In this document: piece after piece, positions 43,215 to 54,944 of the stretch | Numbering within the stretch: position 1 is the stretch's first letter | Layout: each line of letters starts with the position of its first letter | DNA from: Batillaria attramentaria | Lineage: Eukaryota; Mollusca; Gastropoda; Batillariidae | Direction: 5' to 3' | Assembly: GCA_018292915.2 (NCBI GenBank) | Contig: JACVVK020000315.1 | Coordinates: 667,501-731,500 of the forward strand | DNA: 64,000 nt | Position numbers and translations under genes: made by a program | The notes under the pieces: generated by a model | Database searches by the model: none | Told to the model about the DNA's origin: nothing | Seen by the model: only the letters and a program-made list of their open reading frames with translations

Positions 43215-45445
43215 GAACTGACGCAAAGCTTACCATGCATTACCCTACGCCAAGTACGACTGAAAAACAACCGGTGACTGTTAGACCTACAACAGGTATC
43301 AGCGTTGTCATAATAACTGATCATAACGAAACTGATAAAATGTGGGTTTCCAGAATGGTGTTGGAGGAAGTTTTCTTTTTACCATGTCTAACAAGGGCAG
43401 TTGTTTCACAGTGGACTGTGGCTGCAAGGTGACCTTTCAGTGTTGCCTGCACTACCACGGCGAGGCAACCAATAACTGACGTAACTCGAGAGTGGACGGA
43501 GTTGAAAACAACACGACAGCTGGCCAGTCAACCTGTCTGTGATTTTTGCTTGTTTGTGTTGGTTCAGTGTGTGGGGGGGGGGGGGGGGGGGGCCGGCGGA
43601 GGTTAGTAGAAGGGCTTACCTCTCTTTAGCGACAAGGTGAAGGCCGTGAAGTAGCGTTTCTCGAACGAGTCGAGGTACTTGTGTTGACCACCGATACTCA
43701 GCAGTAACCGCTGTAGCTGACCGTCGGTACTGTCCACGTTGTCAATCACAGCTCCCACAGCCTGCATGAAGCGGCCGGAGTGACCTCGGAACACCAAGTC
43801 CTTCTCTAGCTCGGCGTCACTCTGGATCAGTAGATGGAGGCCAGTTGTCAGAAACAATTTCTCCAGGGCATTTTCAGCTTGGAGCCAAGAACACGCTGCA
43901 TTGATCTTGGGCGTGTCATGCATATGTGTTAAGTGCCCGAGGTGAATGCCATGCTATACTAGTAGCCTGTAGACGGCAGTGCAGCTGTGAATGTTTGGGT
44001 CGTGAGTTCGTGCTACCGGCTTAAAGACAAACGATCGAGTCTTTACTGGCGGACATGATGACACCCCCTCCCCCATCCCCTCCCGGCTTCCCCTCCCACC
44101 TCAGCAACCACCAACCAGCCCAGTCCATCCTCCAACAGTGATAACTGACACTATCAGGGCCGGATCAAGGGGTATAGAAGGGGGGGGTTCCAAAATTTTT
44201 TTGGGGGGGGTTTGGGGGTCTCCCCCAATGGGGGTGCAGGGGGCATCAGGACAGCTTGAAAGCCTATGTCTAAGCTGTTTATCAAGGTTTGTAGACAAGA
44301 TTGTAATCTTTTCTTATGAGCTTCATGACAATCCAAACAAGAAAACAGAGTTAGCGGTAGTATAGATCTCTCACATTTTTTAAGAGGATGCATGCAAGAG
44401 AAGCTTTTTTACACAAAGAGAAAAAACATGCTTTCCACTGACCTTTCGGGTGTAGCTGACATTGGCCGGTCTGCTATTTTTAGCCAGTATCACTTAGCAA
44501 CGGGCATCTTATCGCCCGCTCGCGCAGTCAGTCTGTGCTGTGACTGTACGTGTGGCCTCTTGCTGCCGCGGTAGCACTGTGGTACTGGGTTTACCCGGCG
44601 ACAGGGATCAAGACACTGTTTGCCGGCATCGGATGGGTGCGCTCCGAGGGCGGAAGGGCGGGGGGGGGGGGGGGGGGGGTACCACTTTTCTCATCGGATT
44701 TGACCATGAATAAATTTGGGTCCCGGCTGACATGGATTAAAAAAAAAAACAACAACAACAACAAAAAAAAAAAAAAACGTCCATCTACAGGTACATGTCA
44801 TTTGCAGGGGGGGGGGGGGGGGGTCCAGAACCTGTGGAACCCCCCCCTGGATCCGGCCCTGACTATAGTGTACTGTACCAGTTTCGCGAACTTGAAGAGA
44901 GCCTTAGTGGACGGCTCCCTGCGGAAGATCTCGCGGAAGAGTTCCATGCCCATGGCAGTAAGCTGAGGGTTGAGGTGGTTCCACGACTCCGATACCATTT
45001 TTTTCTGCTGGGGAGTCAGGTCCACAGGCATTCCCATACTCGACTGGCTGTCCTGATTACAAACAAGTGCTGATTACAAACAAGTGCTGATTAAAAACAC
45101 ACAATTCTGTCATACAAAAGTGAAATTTTATTTTTATTTTTATTTTTTACTATCCAATTAACCCTTTTGGAAATATCGGATAGCTTCCATTTTCCCTGGC
45201 ATTGTGGTTTCCCTTTTAGGGAAAAATGAAGTATTTTCAGTTCAATTCACTTCAGTGCTACGCCCCAGTGTCACAACGTGTCTGTATTTCATACAGCTTG
45301 AACATAAACAAGACACAAGTACGCCACAAGTACGTCACAAGCACGTCACAAGCACGTTACGTACCCTGCTACAGCGGGCAGAAGGGCGGGCGGCGGTCGC
45401 GTTGAACGTACCACCGTCGGCGAGTTGGGAGGGTGTGCACCCCAT
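42482..45445 (-). CDS. Globin X-like, probably membrane-anchored globin (complete, 5 exons, 239 aa)
   Basis: Minus-strand exons in transcript order: 45365-45445, 44879-45052, 43620-43821, 43244-43259 (16 nt) and 42482-42728; phases join and total 720 nt. The fold is globin: helix A-B text [20 protein letters not shown], Phe80/Phe82 near CD1, distal His99 in FRGHSGRFM, proximal His132 in SIGGQHKYL, and G/H region [15 protein letters not shown], which aligns without gaps to neuroglobin-type LGPAFTPATRAAW. The N-terminus MGCTPSQ has Gly2 and Cys3, the myristoylation/palmitoylation pattern reported for globin X, which is anchored to membranes. About 27 residues precede the first conserved globin exon and an acidic tail of about 50 residues follows helix H. 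Role in oxygen or nitrite/redox chemistry is family inference. Alternative: a neuroglobin-like paralogue. Confidence 0.9.
42989..43211. repeat. (AC)n and CACCGACA/CGCA microsatellite complex
   Basis: Pure AC at both ends, with CCGACA and ACGC blocks between. In the last globin intron, 33 bp from the 16-nt microexon. Confidence 0.95.
43244..43259 (-). other. 16-nt coding microexon of the globin gene
   Basis: Acceptor TTGTTTTTCAG and donor GTAATG bracket 16 nt that convert the phase-1 end of exon 3 to the phase-2 start of exon 5, encoding VVLGVG with the split codons. Without it the two large exons do not join in frame, and with it the G-helix LG..F motif appears in register. Confidence 0.8.
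44155..44861. mobile_element. Non-autonomous DNA transposon, 707 bp, TIR CAGGGCCGGATC
   Basis: Ends CAGGGCCGGATCAAGGGG and its inverted partner CCCCTGGATCCGGCCCTG, with G-runs and TTCCA continuing the match. Flanked by ACTAT on both sides (44150-44154 and 44862-44866). No transposase is seen. It sits in globin intron 2 only 17 nt from the exon 2 donor. Confidence 0.85.
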
Positions 45446-46959
45446 CAGGTACACGTTCAGTCAGCAATCCAAAGCTCCAAGTGAATATAAAGACGACACC
45501 GTTACGCTGTGCTAGTAATGAACCACTCTGTCGTGTTGCTGTCCCATTCCAGTACTTCAATGAAGATCCAACGACTCCCAGAAAACTTGCAGACCTGCAC
45601 AGTTTCCACTTGAACACTTCCCAAGACAGTCAGGTTACTGTGGATGGTGGACAAGGCACAGCACTCAGGACTGGGCAACAGTCAGTGGAGGAGGGTGATG
45701 TCAACAGATCTCATTCACTATACTCACGGCCCCTTGTGGTTCCCGTTCTGTGTTATGTGCGCTTGTCCAGTTCATCGGATGATTTGAATGACTATTAGCG
45801 TTCGTTTGTGGGCACCACGAGTTGACCTGGATCTAACCTAGTCTATTGTTTTCTAAATAAGTTGATTTTATGACTTTTAGTAGTGTGGCGTTTGAATTTT
45901 ATTCTCTTGGCATATTTTTAATTTTCCTAGGCCGAAATAAAGATCTTTCCATTTCATTTCACTGGAACACCTGCGCTTTCACTAAGTCAGGTTACATATG
46001 GTATTCATTTAACGACACATAAACTATTAACAATTTTTACCGCCACCGTTCCAACGTTGCTAAGGAACTGATGTCTTACGTAGCAACCATACCGTGATTC
46101 AAGTTTTGACATTCACAAATTCACGTTTGCAAAAAGACTTCACAGATACGCAATAAGCAAGCTGTTTGATGGAAAATGTATGCTTAAAACATTAAGTGAC
46201 CTGAGAACACTATCGTGAATGATGAACACAAGTGTAGACTGTTTACATCCCTTCACAAAATTAATGTGGACGGTCTATCATCCCAAACACAAATGTAGAC
46301 AGAGTGCATCGCAGCTGAAATGTAGACTAAGTCAGTGCGGGCATGACACCGCATCGTCCGTCCTCAGTGTGAAACTGACAAGCCCGCAGTTGATCGATTT
46401 GTGTCCAGAAAACATCGGAGACCACGTGACGTCCTCCCCAACGGACGGTGACAATAGGTCTGTAAGGGAGATAACGAAGTATAAGCTGTGCGCGTGTATA
46501 GATTGTTGTCGCTTCTAATCCGCCGCTTTTACCCACTAAACTGTTGATGCACAGGAGAGACGGGACTGCGTGACTCCCCGCACTTACCTCCCTTGGCTGG
46601 TCAAGTTATTGCCCCTTCTGTCCCGTCTTCGTCTACAGAGCTCGAGGGGTAAAGATCGCTGTGATTACCCGTTTGTGCCCTTTGCAAACGGAAATACGTG
46701 CGTATGGATCAGGTAGTTTATGAAACAACACAAGCATGTGGTACTCCGTGAACTACACGATGTTTTCTATCCCGCATAGCTGTACCCACCAATCAACGGT
46801 TTTTTAAATATTTTTTTTTTTATAACGTGCGGGTTCACGGGTCCAGTCGATCACGTGGTAGTTCCATTGTCTGTGGTCACATGTGAATGTTTGCGATAAG
46901 GTCGAGGTCTGTTTTAAGGGTGTGCTAAAATAACGGTGGATAGTTTTAAAGTAATGTTA
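45446..46959. other. Upstream region of the globin gene; no gene recognised
   Basis: Holds the presumed globin promoter and 5' UTR on the minus strand. Small tandem copies of ACAAGTACGTC / ACAAGCACGTC occur just inside intron 1 (45315-45359). Open frames 45433-45798 (+) and 45369-45617 (-) overlap exon 1 and lack similarity I recognise. Beyond 45900 I see only A/T-rich unique-looking sequence. Confidence 0.45.
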
Positions 46960-47285
46960 ATCGCACCAGTATAGGCGCGCTTTATCCTTCCCAAATATTT
47001 GGCTCAAAGCGCCGCGAGCTAAACCCAACACGCACGTTCACGTGAATCACACGCATTCTCTCAGACACTGGCCGTGAACACATAACAATAGGCTGAACAT
47101 TTCCAGAGCAGAGGGGGGAGGAAGCCGGAGTACCCGGAAAGAACCCCATATGCCGACGTGACGGTCGACCAGAATGAACGGTGCCACATCAGTACGAGAA
47201 AGAAAATTTGATCGCCCCGAGTGCGACTCGAACCTGACCTTTCGCACTGGCGACAAAGTCTTAACCACTACACCACCGACCGCCG
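46960..47285 (-). mobile_element. SINE family 1, full-length copy, minus orientation
   Basis: On the minus strand it has the head GGTGTAGTGGTTAAGAC, the B-box-like GGTTCGAGTC, the CTTCCTCCCCCCTCTGC body and the GCGGCGCTTTGAGCC block, matching the 15996 copy end to end. Confidence 0.85.
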
Positions 47286-47873
47286 CGTTGTTGAAGCGAA
47301 ATAGACGAGAGAGTGCTATGGTGGTGGTGGTGGTGGTGAGGATGGGAGGGAGGTGAACCACTGATTACACTGAAGCCTCTATGATATCCTATATTTGCAT
47401 AAAATCACTGCGATGGACGAATGTCAGTGGTTGCTGAACGAGGGGATGTTTCGTTGCGATAGTTTCCGTAACTTTGCTTCTCTTAATGTAGTAGAAAAAA
47501 TGGTTTTCTTTGAGCTCACGGTGCTATTCCTGCAAAAACAGGATCGATTCATTTTCTATAAATAGACCAACTTTTAGTTTCCCGTAGGCAGCCAGCCGTA
47601 ACAGAAAGCGAAGTGCACCTTGTGAGCGTTCGTGTGTAGCGGGAGGTGTTCATGGCGAGTGGTGACATGTCAGGCGATGTCTTTGTTGTCTGTGAGAGTG
47701 AGTCAATAGTCAAATTACGTGAGGCGGCGTCACGGACAGGTGTGCCGCTATAGTGACGAGTTGAATGGCGCCTGATTGCAGTAATCGTTGTATTGGTCAG
47801 TACAGGGAGGCAAAACACGCGGAACGTACTGCTCTACTTTACTATCGATCTTCACACACTGATTATACGTAAC

Positions 47874-47923
<50 letters not shown>

Positions 47924-48031
47924 GCACGCACGCACGCACGCACGCACCGTCACACACACACACACGCACGCACGCACGCACGCATACACCGTCACACACA
48001 CGGCACACACACACGCGCGCGCGCACGCACC

Positions 48032-48089
<58 letters not shown>

Positions 48090-48132
48090 GTCACACACAC
48101 ACACACACACACACACCGTCACACACACACCG

Positions 48133-48168
<36 letters not shown>

Positions 48169-48354
48169 AATCATTTATACGAAATTTATTGTAGAACAGC
48201 AAAACACAGTATAGGCAGTAAATATACAAAAGGAGTCACAAAGTGATCAGCAAATTACAAAACTTTAAAAATACAGTATTTATTTTTACATTTTTGTATC
48301 ATCGTATACAGATATTTTGTCCTTCACCAAGTACAAGAAGTCACCCCCTTCAGT
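47286..48354. other. Intergenic DNA with microsatellites; no gene recognised
   Basis: Contains (TGG)n at 47320-47338, a long AC/GCAC microsatellite at 47892-48166 and otherwise no similarity I recognise. It is the 3' side of the CYP2 pseudogene. Confidence 0.5.
47892..48166. repeat. Complex (AC)n/(GCAC)n microsatellite
   Basis: AC runs alternate with GCACGC blocks and repeated ACACCGTCACAC modules. Confidence 0.95.
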
Positions 48355-48426
48355 TGGGCAAACGCGCACCTTGAATGGCTGAGGCGAATGTGTGGCTCCC
48401 AGATTTCCCTCCAAAGATGGCAGCTA

Positions 48427-48895
<469 letters not shown>

Positions 48896-48939
48896 CGTTG
48901 GCCTCGGGGCTTACCGAGTGGAGTCATCATTTCTCCTTC

Positions 48940-49520
48940 CCCTACACTATCTCCAGCACCCTTCCCCTACACTATCTCCAACACCCTTCCCCTACACTAT
49001 CTCCAACAACCTTCCCCAACACTATCTCCAGCACCCTTCCCCTACACTATCTCCAACACCCTTCCCCTACACTATCTCCAGCACCCTTCCCCTACACTAT
49101 CTCCAACAACCTTCCCCAACACTATCTCCAGCACCCTTCCCCTACACTATCTCCAACACCCTTCCCCTACACTATCTCCAACAACCTTCCCCAACACTAT
49201 CTCCAGCACCCTTCTCCTACACTATCTCCAACAACCTTCCCCTACACTATCTCCAGCACCCTTCCCCTACACTATCTCCAGCAACCTTCCCCTACACTAT
49301 CTCCAACAACCTTCCCCTACACTATCTCCAACAACCTTCCCCTACACTATCTCCTACAACCTTCCCCTACACTACCTCCGACAACCTTCCCCTACACTAT
49401 CTCCGACAACCTTCCCCTACACTACCTCCAACAACCTTCCCCTACACTATCTCCGACAACCTTCCCCTACACTATCTCCAACAACCTTCCCCTACACTAT
49501 CTCCAACAACCTTCCCCACC
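48940..49520. repeat. 25-bp minisatellite, about 23 copies
   Basis: Unit CTTCCCCTACACTATCTCCA plus AC(A/A)C-type variants (AACAA, AGCAC, GACAA). It fills the intron between the two pseudogene exons. As 25 is not a multiple of 3, all three forward frames are open, giving spurious 210-232 residue repeat proteins. Confidence 0.97.
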
Positions 49521-49918
49521 AGACGGATAACCACGCCAACTGACCCAGTGAAAAAGGAATGAAGTTTTCGGATCGGACCAGCTTCCCGTCGAAGTCGAGA
49601 AACCTCTCGGGTCGAAAAGTCAAAGGGTCGTCCCACACATCCGGTGGCAGGACAGCAGACTCCAGATTCACCATGACGACAGTGTCCTTGGGAATGGTGT
49701 GACCTCTGAAGGTCCGTCGTGTCCTCTGACGTCCCGTGGAGGGTCATGGGAGTGATGTTGCCCAGTCGCAGCACCTCCATGATGGTGGCTTCCACGTACG
49801 TCAGTTGCGGTTTGTCTTGAATGCTGGGAGCACGTGACGTGCCCACTACACGCGCTATTTGCCTACTGAAGAGCTCAGTCCTAATCACCCCCTGTCCACT
49901 ATCTGATACGACCGGTCA

Positions 49919-50070
49919 AAAAGAACAAGCCACTGCACACCAGTAGGAGCCACTTCAAGCCACCATTACGCAAGGCGTGGGACTTCCCCGCTAGGCCCAA
50001 GGCCGCTGCAGATTGCGTAATAGTGGCTTGAAGTGGCTCCTAGTGATATGAAGATTTCAATTAAACTTCC
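49919..50070. repeat. Foldback repeat family, copy 2
   Basis: Arms AGGAGCCACTTCAAGCCACC (49945 on) and its inverted partner ending 50041 pair over 29 bp with one mismatch. Related to 26860-27070. It begins 57 bp beyond the point where the CYP2 pseudogene is cut. Confidence 0.85.
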
Positions 50071-50681
50071 AACGTTTGCATTAAGCTTTTAAGAGATAGC
50101 GGTGGTCACATGGTGCAGTGTCTTTACACAATGTTCAACTTCGAGACAACGCCATATAGTTATCAACGTAACATACCGACCGTTGAAGGTGCCACTGTGA
50201 ATGTGACCTATTTATCGACTTTCATGACTGACGGAAAAACAGCATAGGATGAAGGTAGGTAGACATGCACACGCAAGTCGTCTGGCCACGTGAAGTATCA
50301 CTTTTTGTTGTTGTAGTTGTTGCAATCTTTTGGTTTTTCTCCAAACAACGAAATTTTACCGTATATGATGTGTTTGGCACATTAACCTTCGCAAGAAAAA
50401 GTGTGATGCAAGTTATACATGCTATTTTGTTTTTCCTAGTACACTACACCCATCATATAGCAGTCACTACGGTTAGCATACGTCGTTTGCATTCCGTATG
50501 ATGAAGACGACTCGTACAACGTTATCTCCAGTCATGTCGCAGTCCGGTAAGGGAGGCTACTGTATGATTGTATTTCCGATTGGTCCAGAGTGCAATGTTT
50601 GTTGTTGTTGTTGGGGGGGGGGGGGGAGGTCGTAGTCTAGAAAATAATTTTTGTTTTTACACGATGATTCCCCCTGTGGCA

Positions 50682-50788
<107 letters not shown>

Positions 50789-51139
50789 GGGGGGGGGGGG
50801 AGTCCTTCATTAAGTTACGTGTACGTGTATGTGTACGAGTACGTGATTGGTTGCTTTACTTGTACTGTCATGAGAGTTGTCGCCTTCAAACTGGTTTGTC
50901 AGAGCAGCCCGTCCCACTGTCATGCATAACAACAAAGACAAAACACTGGTCTTCATCCACATAATTTTCATTTACAGGTGTAAATTCAATGGTTCAAATC
51001 CCAGAATATTCAACTTCACTAGTCGCTTAACAGCAAGGTTCACCCTAGAAAAATATTTCTCTTTGATCCATGGAAATCAGTTCAACCTGTCAGGACTCCC
51101 GCATCATGTCCCACGGGTGTCCTGAAATGCTAAATACAT

Positions 51140-52100
51140 GGAGTTAGTTACTAGGATAGCAAGGTAACATAAGAGATCTCCCAATACAAAGAAGGAAGCA
51201 CTAGCAGAACCTTTATTTCTCAATGATAATATTAAAGTGAGAAATCAAACTATTTTCTATCAGAACTGGTTTAATGAAGGTGTCTACAAAATTGCCCATC
51301 TGTATGACGAACAAGGCAATTTACTCACATATGAACAATTTAAAGAAAAATATGATGTACGCACACACTTTCTCACATATTCTGGATGCACGAAAGCAGT
51401 AAAGAAACACATTAGTAAACTAGACATAGAAGACAATGTTGCAACAGACACTCCTTTATCACTGAAGATTCTATTTTCGGTACAGAAAGGGTCAAGACGG
51501 TATTATGAGGTCTGTACGAAAGATCAGGTAGTGCCCAGATTTCAGGAAAAATGGAACACAAAGCTCAACTGCAGTATAAACTGGGTAGTTACTTTACGAA
51601 AATTACAAAAAATACAAGATATAAAGATGCGTTGGTTCCAAACAAGAATTGTGCATCGTATTTTGGGAACAAACATTGTTTTAAAAGAAATGGGAGTGGA
51701 AAGAGACAACAAATGTGCATTATGTAGTGCGGAAAAAGAAAGTATTGAGGCATGTACTGTGGTACTGCGAGCATGTACTGTGGTACTGCGAGCATGTACT
51801 GTGGTACTGCGAGCATGTACTGTGGTACTGCGAGCATGTACTGTGGTACTGCGAGCATGTACTGTGGTACTGCGAGCATGTACTGTGGTACTGCGAGCAT
51901 GTACTGTGGTACTGCGAAATAGTAAAGACATTCTGGCAGAATTTAGAGGATCTTATTAGAGCCAAATGTGGACATGTTCATCACCTGCAACTGAACAAAA
52001 AAGTGGTGCTTTTTGGAAAAGACACTTCCTTGGAGACAGACGAGATATTTGATTTCATAATCGTGTTAGCCAAGTTTTTTTTATATATACAAATGTAAAA
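51140..52100 (+). mobile_element. LINE fragment (Tx1/L1-like), C-terminal part of ORF2
   Basis: The frame reads through KIAHLYDEQGNLLTYEQFKE and MRWFQTRIVHRILGTN to a zinc-binding-type CALCSAEKESIE, then, in another frame, HVLWYCEIVKTFWQNL. These are the conserved post-RT blocks of Tx1/L1-clade retrotransposons. The reverse transcriptase and endonuclease are absent (5'-truncated), and the zinc motif is broken by an insertion and a tandem expansion. Non-functional. Confidence 0.8.
51748..51918. repeat. 21-bp tandem expansion inside the LINE, 8 copies
   Basis: Unit GCATGTACTGTGGTACTGCGA. In the frame of the parent LINE one unit encodes HVLWYCE, part of the conserved zinc-motif block, so the repeat grew from seven codons of the element itself. 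Confidence 0.95.
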
Positions 52101-52199
52101 TGACAAAAAGACAACCTGACATCACCCTTTTTAAGAGAATGTTAAGGGAAAGATGTGAATTAGAAAAATCATATCGCAAGCATAAAAATGGATTCTATA

Positions 52200-54233
52200 A
52201 ACTATAGGAAAAAATGGCTTAACTATGTCACTATCTTAGAGTAACTAGAACAGGAAAGCACGCATGAGTGCATGTTTGTTTGGTCTTTCTCGTGTGTTTG
52301 CTTTTTTTCGCTTGTAGGCAAGCAGGCCATCTTCCCATGCACCAAGGATTGGTGAACTCTGTTAATACGGCCACCCAAACCCCCTTCTTTATATTTCTTC
52401 CGTTACCCCCCCCCCCCCCCCCCCCCCAAACAAAACAAAAAAACCCAAAAAACAAACAAAAAAACAAACAAAACAAAAAACGAAAACAAAACAACAAAAA
52501 ACAAACAAAAACAAAAAAACAACAACCAAAAAACTCCTACAACAACAAACCAACCCCCCCTGTGACAAACCGCATTTATGGGGTTTTCATTGATTGTGTG
52601 TTTGCCGTTTTCAAGGGTGTATTTTCATGTGTAGTGTTAACTAGTGTTTTAGACAGGTAGTACTGTACTGGAGTTCATCCCAGTCTACCTAACGTTTTCA
52701 CGTGCGGGAAAATGCCTATGCACGGCTATAGCGGTTGCTTGAGTTTTACTCTGTACTAGAGACTGTTGTAACACAAGTAGACCTGAGTTGTTGTCAGCTT
52801 ACGAAGTGAGCAATTGCGACAAAGATTGTGCGCAGTCCTACTATTGACCGGTGGAGGGAACAGGTCTTTTTTTTCCCCACCCGGCTTCTTTGTGTTCCGT
52901 ATGCCATAGCGCTACAGGTATGTTTGATTTTTGAATATTGTTTGTCTATTTCAAGACCAAGTGGATTGTTTGGTAACCCTATGGGTAACTTGATGCTATT
53001 ATGATGTATATCTGATTTAGTTCTGAATGTTGGACTTCTCAAATGGTTATTTAAATGAGAGAATTTTTGGTAGGATGTTTTGAACTTCATTCTTGTGAGG
53101 AATCAGTTGTGAGAATATGGTTTGAGGTTGATGATGAGGATATAAGTTTGAGCTGTTTGATATTGTATGGGTACTTGGTAACTGGAAGGTGAATTTGTTG
53201 ATAATTTCTGATATCAATTCATAACTGGAACTTTCGAGATCGATGTCAGATGTTATTGTTGTTGAAATGGAACTTTGTTCAGGATCAAAGTTAGTTTATG
53301 GAGAAGAAATACTATCCGAGATAGTGGTAGTAATTACGGGTTAATATTGTACAGGAACGACGCCGGAGACCCGGTGAGCTGACCGCATTGTAATATGTCC
53401 GCCTGATCAGCGTACACGACACCATGTTTGTCTACTATTGTCTGCCCCGTCGTTGTGGAGCTTGAAGCCAGCGACGTGTGTTTGTCTCCCTTGAGATCAC
53501 GTGCAGCCATCCCGTCGAGCGCCGTGTCAAGGTGGAGCTATCCCTGAGTCTGATGGGGTACACCATCCTCAGCGTATTCTGTGTGAAGGTGTCTGCGGTC
53601 CAGCATTGTTCAAGTCACTTCCAGAAGAAGTGCTTCCATTCACTCATTCCAGGAGAAGGTGAAAAGATTTGAATCGCCCGGAATTCCCAGAGGAATCGTC
53701 TGGACTCAAGTGTATATATTTTCTATTCAACATCAACAAGTCTTCACCCAGTCTACAGCATCGTGTCGACCAAGCTTGTTGAGTCATCTTGTTTATTTCA
53801 CTTTATTCATTTCACATCTAATTGTGTATAGTTAGTGGTTTTGTCCGCGTTGTAGTACATTTTATATCCAGGCACATATCCTTTGAATAATCGATGTGCT
53901 GGTGAAATTGGAGGTTTCTGTTTTTCAGTTGTGAACGTAATTAAGTCTTAAACTACTTTATTAATTCGTGTGATTGTCTGATTGTTTTTGTGTATAAAAG
54001 GTCTCAGTCAAAAGAATAACTATTTGCTTGTGTGTATGAAAGGGAGTGGATGACGTTTGCATGCGTGCCTTTCTGAATGTCTGTGATGTGAAAGCGGAGT
54101 GAGAGTGTGAGACCGCCTTACGTTACACCCCCCCCCCCAAAAAAAAAAAAAAAAAAAAAAAACCAAAAAAAAAAACCAGAAAAAAAACAACAACAAAAAA
54201 ACCCTCTTCCTGGCATGATGGTATATGTATGTA
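52200..54233. other. No gene recognised
   Basis: Contains a C-run/A-run low-complexity block (52408-52560) and another (54127-54200). The 53360-53780 stretch looks like unique sequence with short open frames (for example 53478-53672) that I cannot assign. No exon similarity seen. Confidence 0.5.
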
Positions 54234-54411
54234 CAGTCAAACTTGTGTAAGGCGGTCACCCAAGGGACGGGGTCAAACTGACCGCCTTAGACAGGTGACC
54301 GGGTTATCCAGGGTGGCATGTCAACAGCTAGCATGTCAGGGGATCCTCTGGGGTGACCGGGTTAGACTGTGGCATAGCTTATACAGGTGACCGCCTTGGC
54401 AGGTTCGACTG
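54234..54411. mobile_element. 178-bp MITE with TA target duplication
   Basis: Ends CAGTCAAACTTGTGTAAGGC and inverted GCCTTGGCAGGTTCGACTG share most positions and both continue into GGCGGTCACC / GGTGACCGCC. TA flanks both ends. The TA target fits Tc1/mariner-type or similar superfamilies. Confidence 0.8.
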
Positions 54412-54510
54412 TACATGTAGTTGTTTGTCCAGTGTGTTTCAAGTTGGCTTATTTAGCTATGTCATCAGTGTCTAGTTATATGTCATTCACTGACCAACTG
54501 TATCGTTAGT

Positions 54511-54850
54511 CAACTATGTCGCTTCTCAGTGTGTGTCTGACAATGATATGCTGATGCAAATAGCAAACAGACAGAAAACAACTATGTCGCTTCTCAGTGT
54601 GTGTCTGACAATGATATGCTGATGCAAATAGCAAACAGACAGAAAACAACTATGTCGCTTCTCAGTGTGTGTCTGACAATGATATGCTGATGCAAATAGC
54701 AAACAGACAGAAAACAACTATGTCGCTTCTCAGTGTGTGTCTGACAATGATATGCTGATGCAAATAGCAAACAGACAGAAAACAACTATGTCGCTTCTCA
54801 GTGTGTGTCTGACAATGATATGCTGATGCAAATAGCAAACAGACAGAAAA
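54511..54850. repeat. 68-bp tandem repeat, 5 identical copies
   Basis: Units begin CAACTATGTCGCTTCTCAGT at 54511, 54579, 54647, 54715 and 54783. I see no differences between copies, suggesting very recent expansion. It ends 95 bp past the stop codon of the intact P450, so is likely in its 3' UTR or flank. Confidence 0.97.
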
Positions 54851-54944
54851 CAAATACCAAGAACAAAGAGTCATGTACGAATCACAGTTGACAGTTTTCC
54901 TCCATCGTCTTACAGTCATGTGTTCCTTCTCTGTCTACAGGAAG

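Noticed and set aside
43234..43259. A 26-nt version of the globin microexon using the GTAAGC donor
   Set aside because: It brings in an in-frame TAA and does not fit the phase of the next exon.
43603..43619. Read-through of the globin exon past 43620
   Set aside because: It leads quickly to a stop and omits helix H; the GTAAGC donor and the microexon explain the gene better.
45433..45798. 121-residue open frame on the + strand
   Set aside because: It is antisense to globin exon 1, has no recognisable domain and no splice context.
51237..51959. A 240-residue host gene
   Set aside because: The blocks match the post-RT region of a LINE and the end is a tandem expansion.
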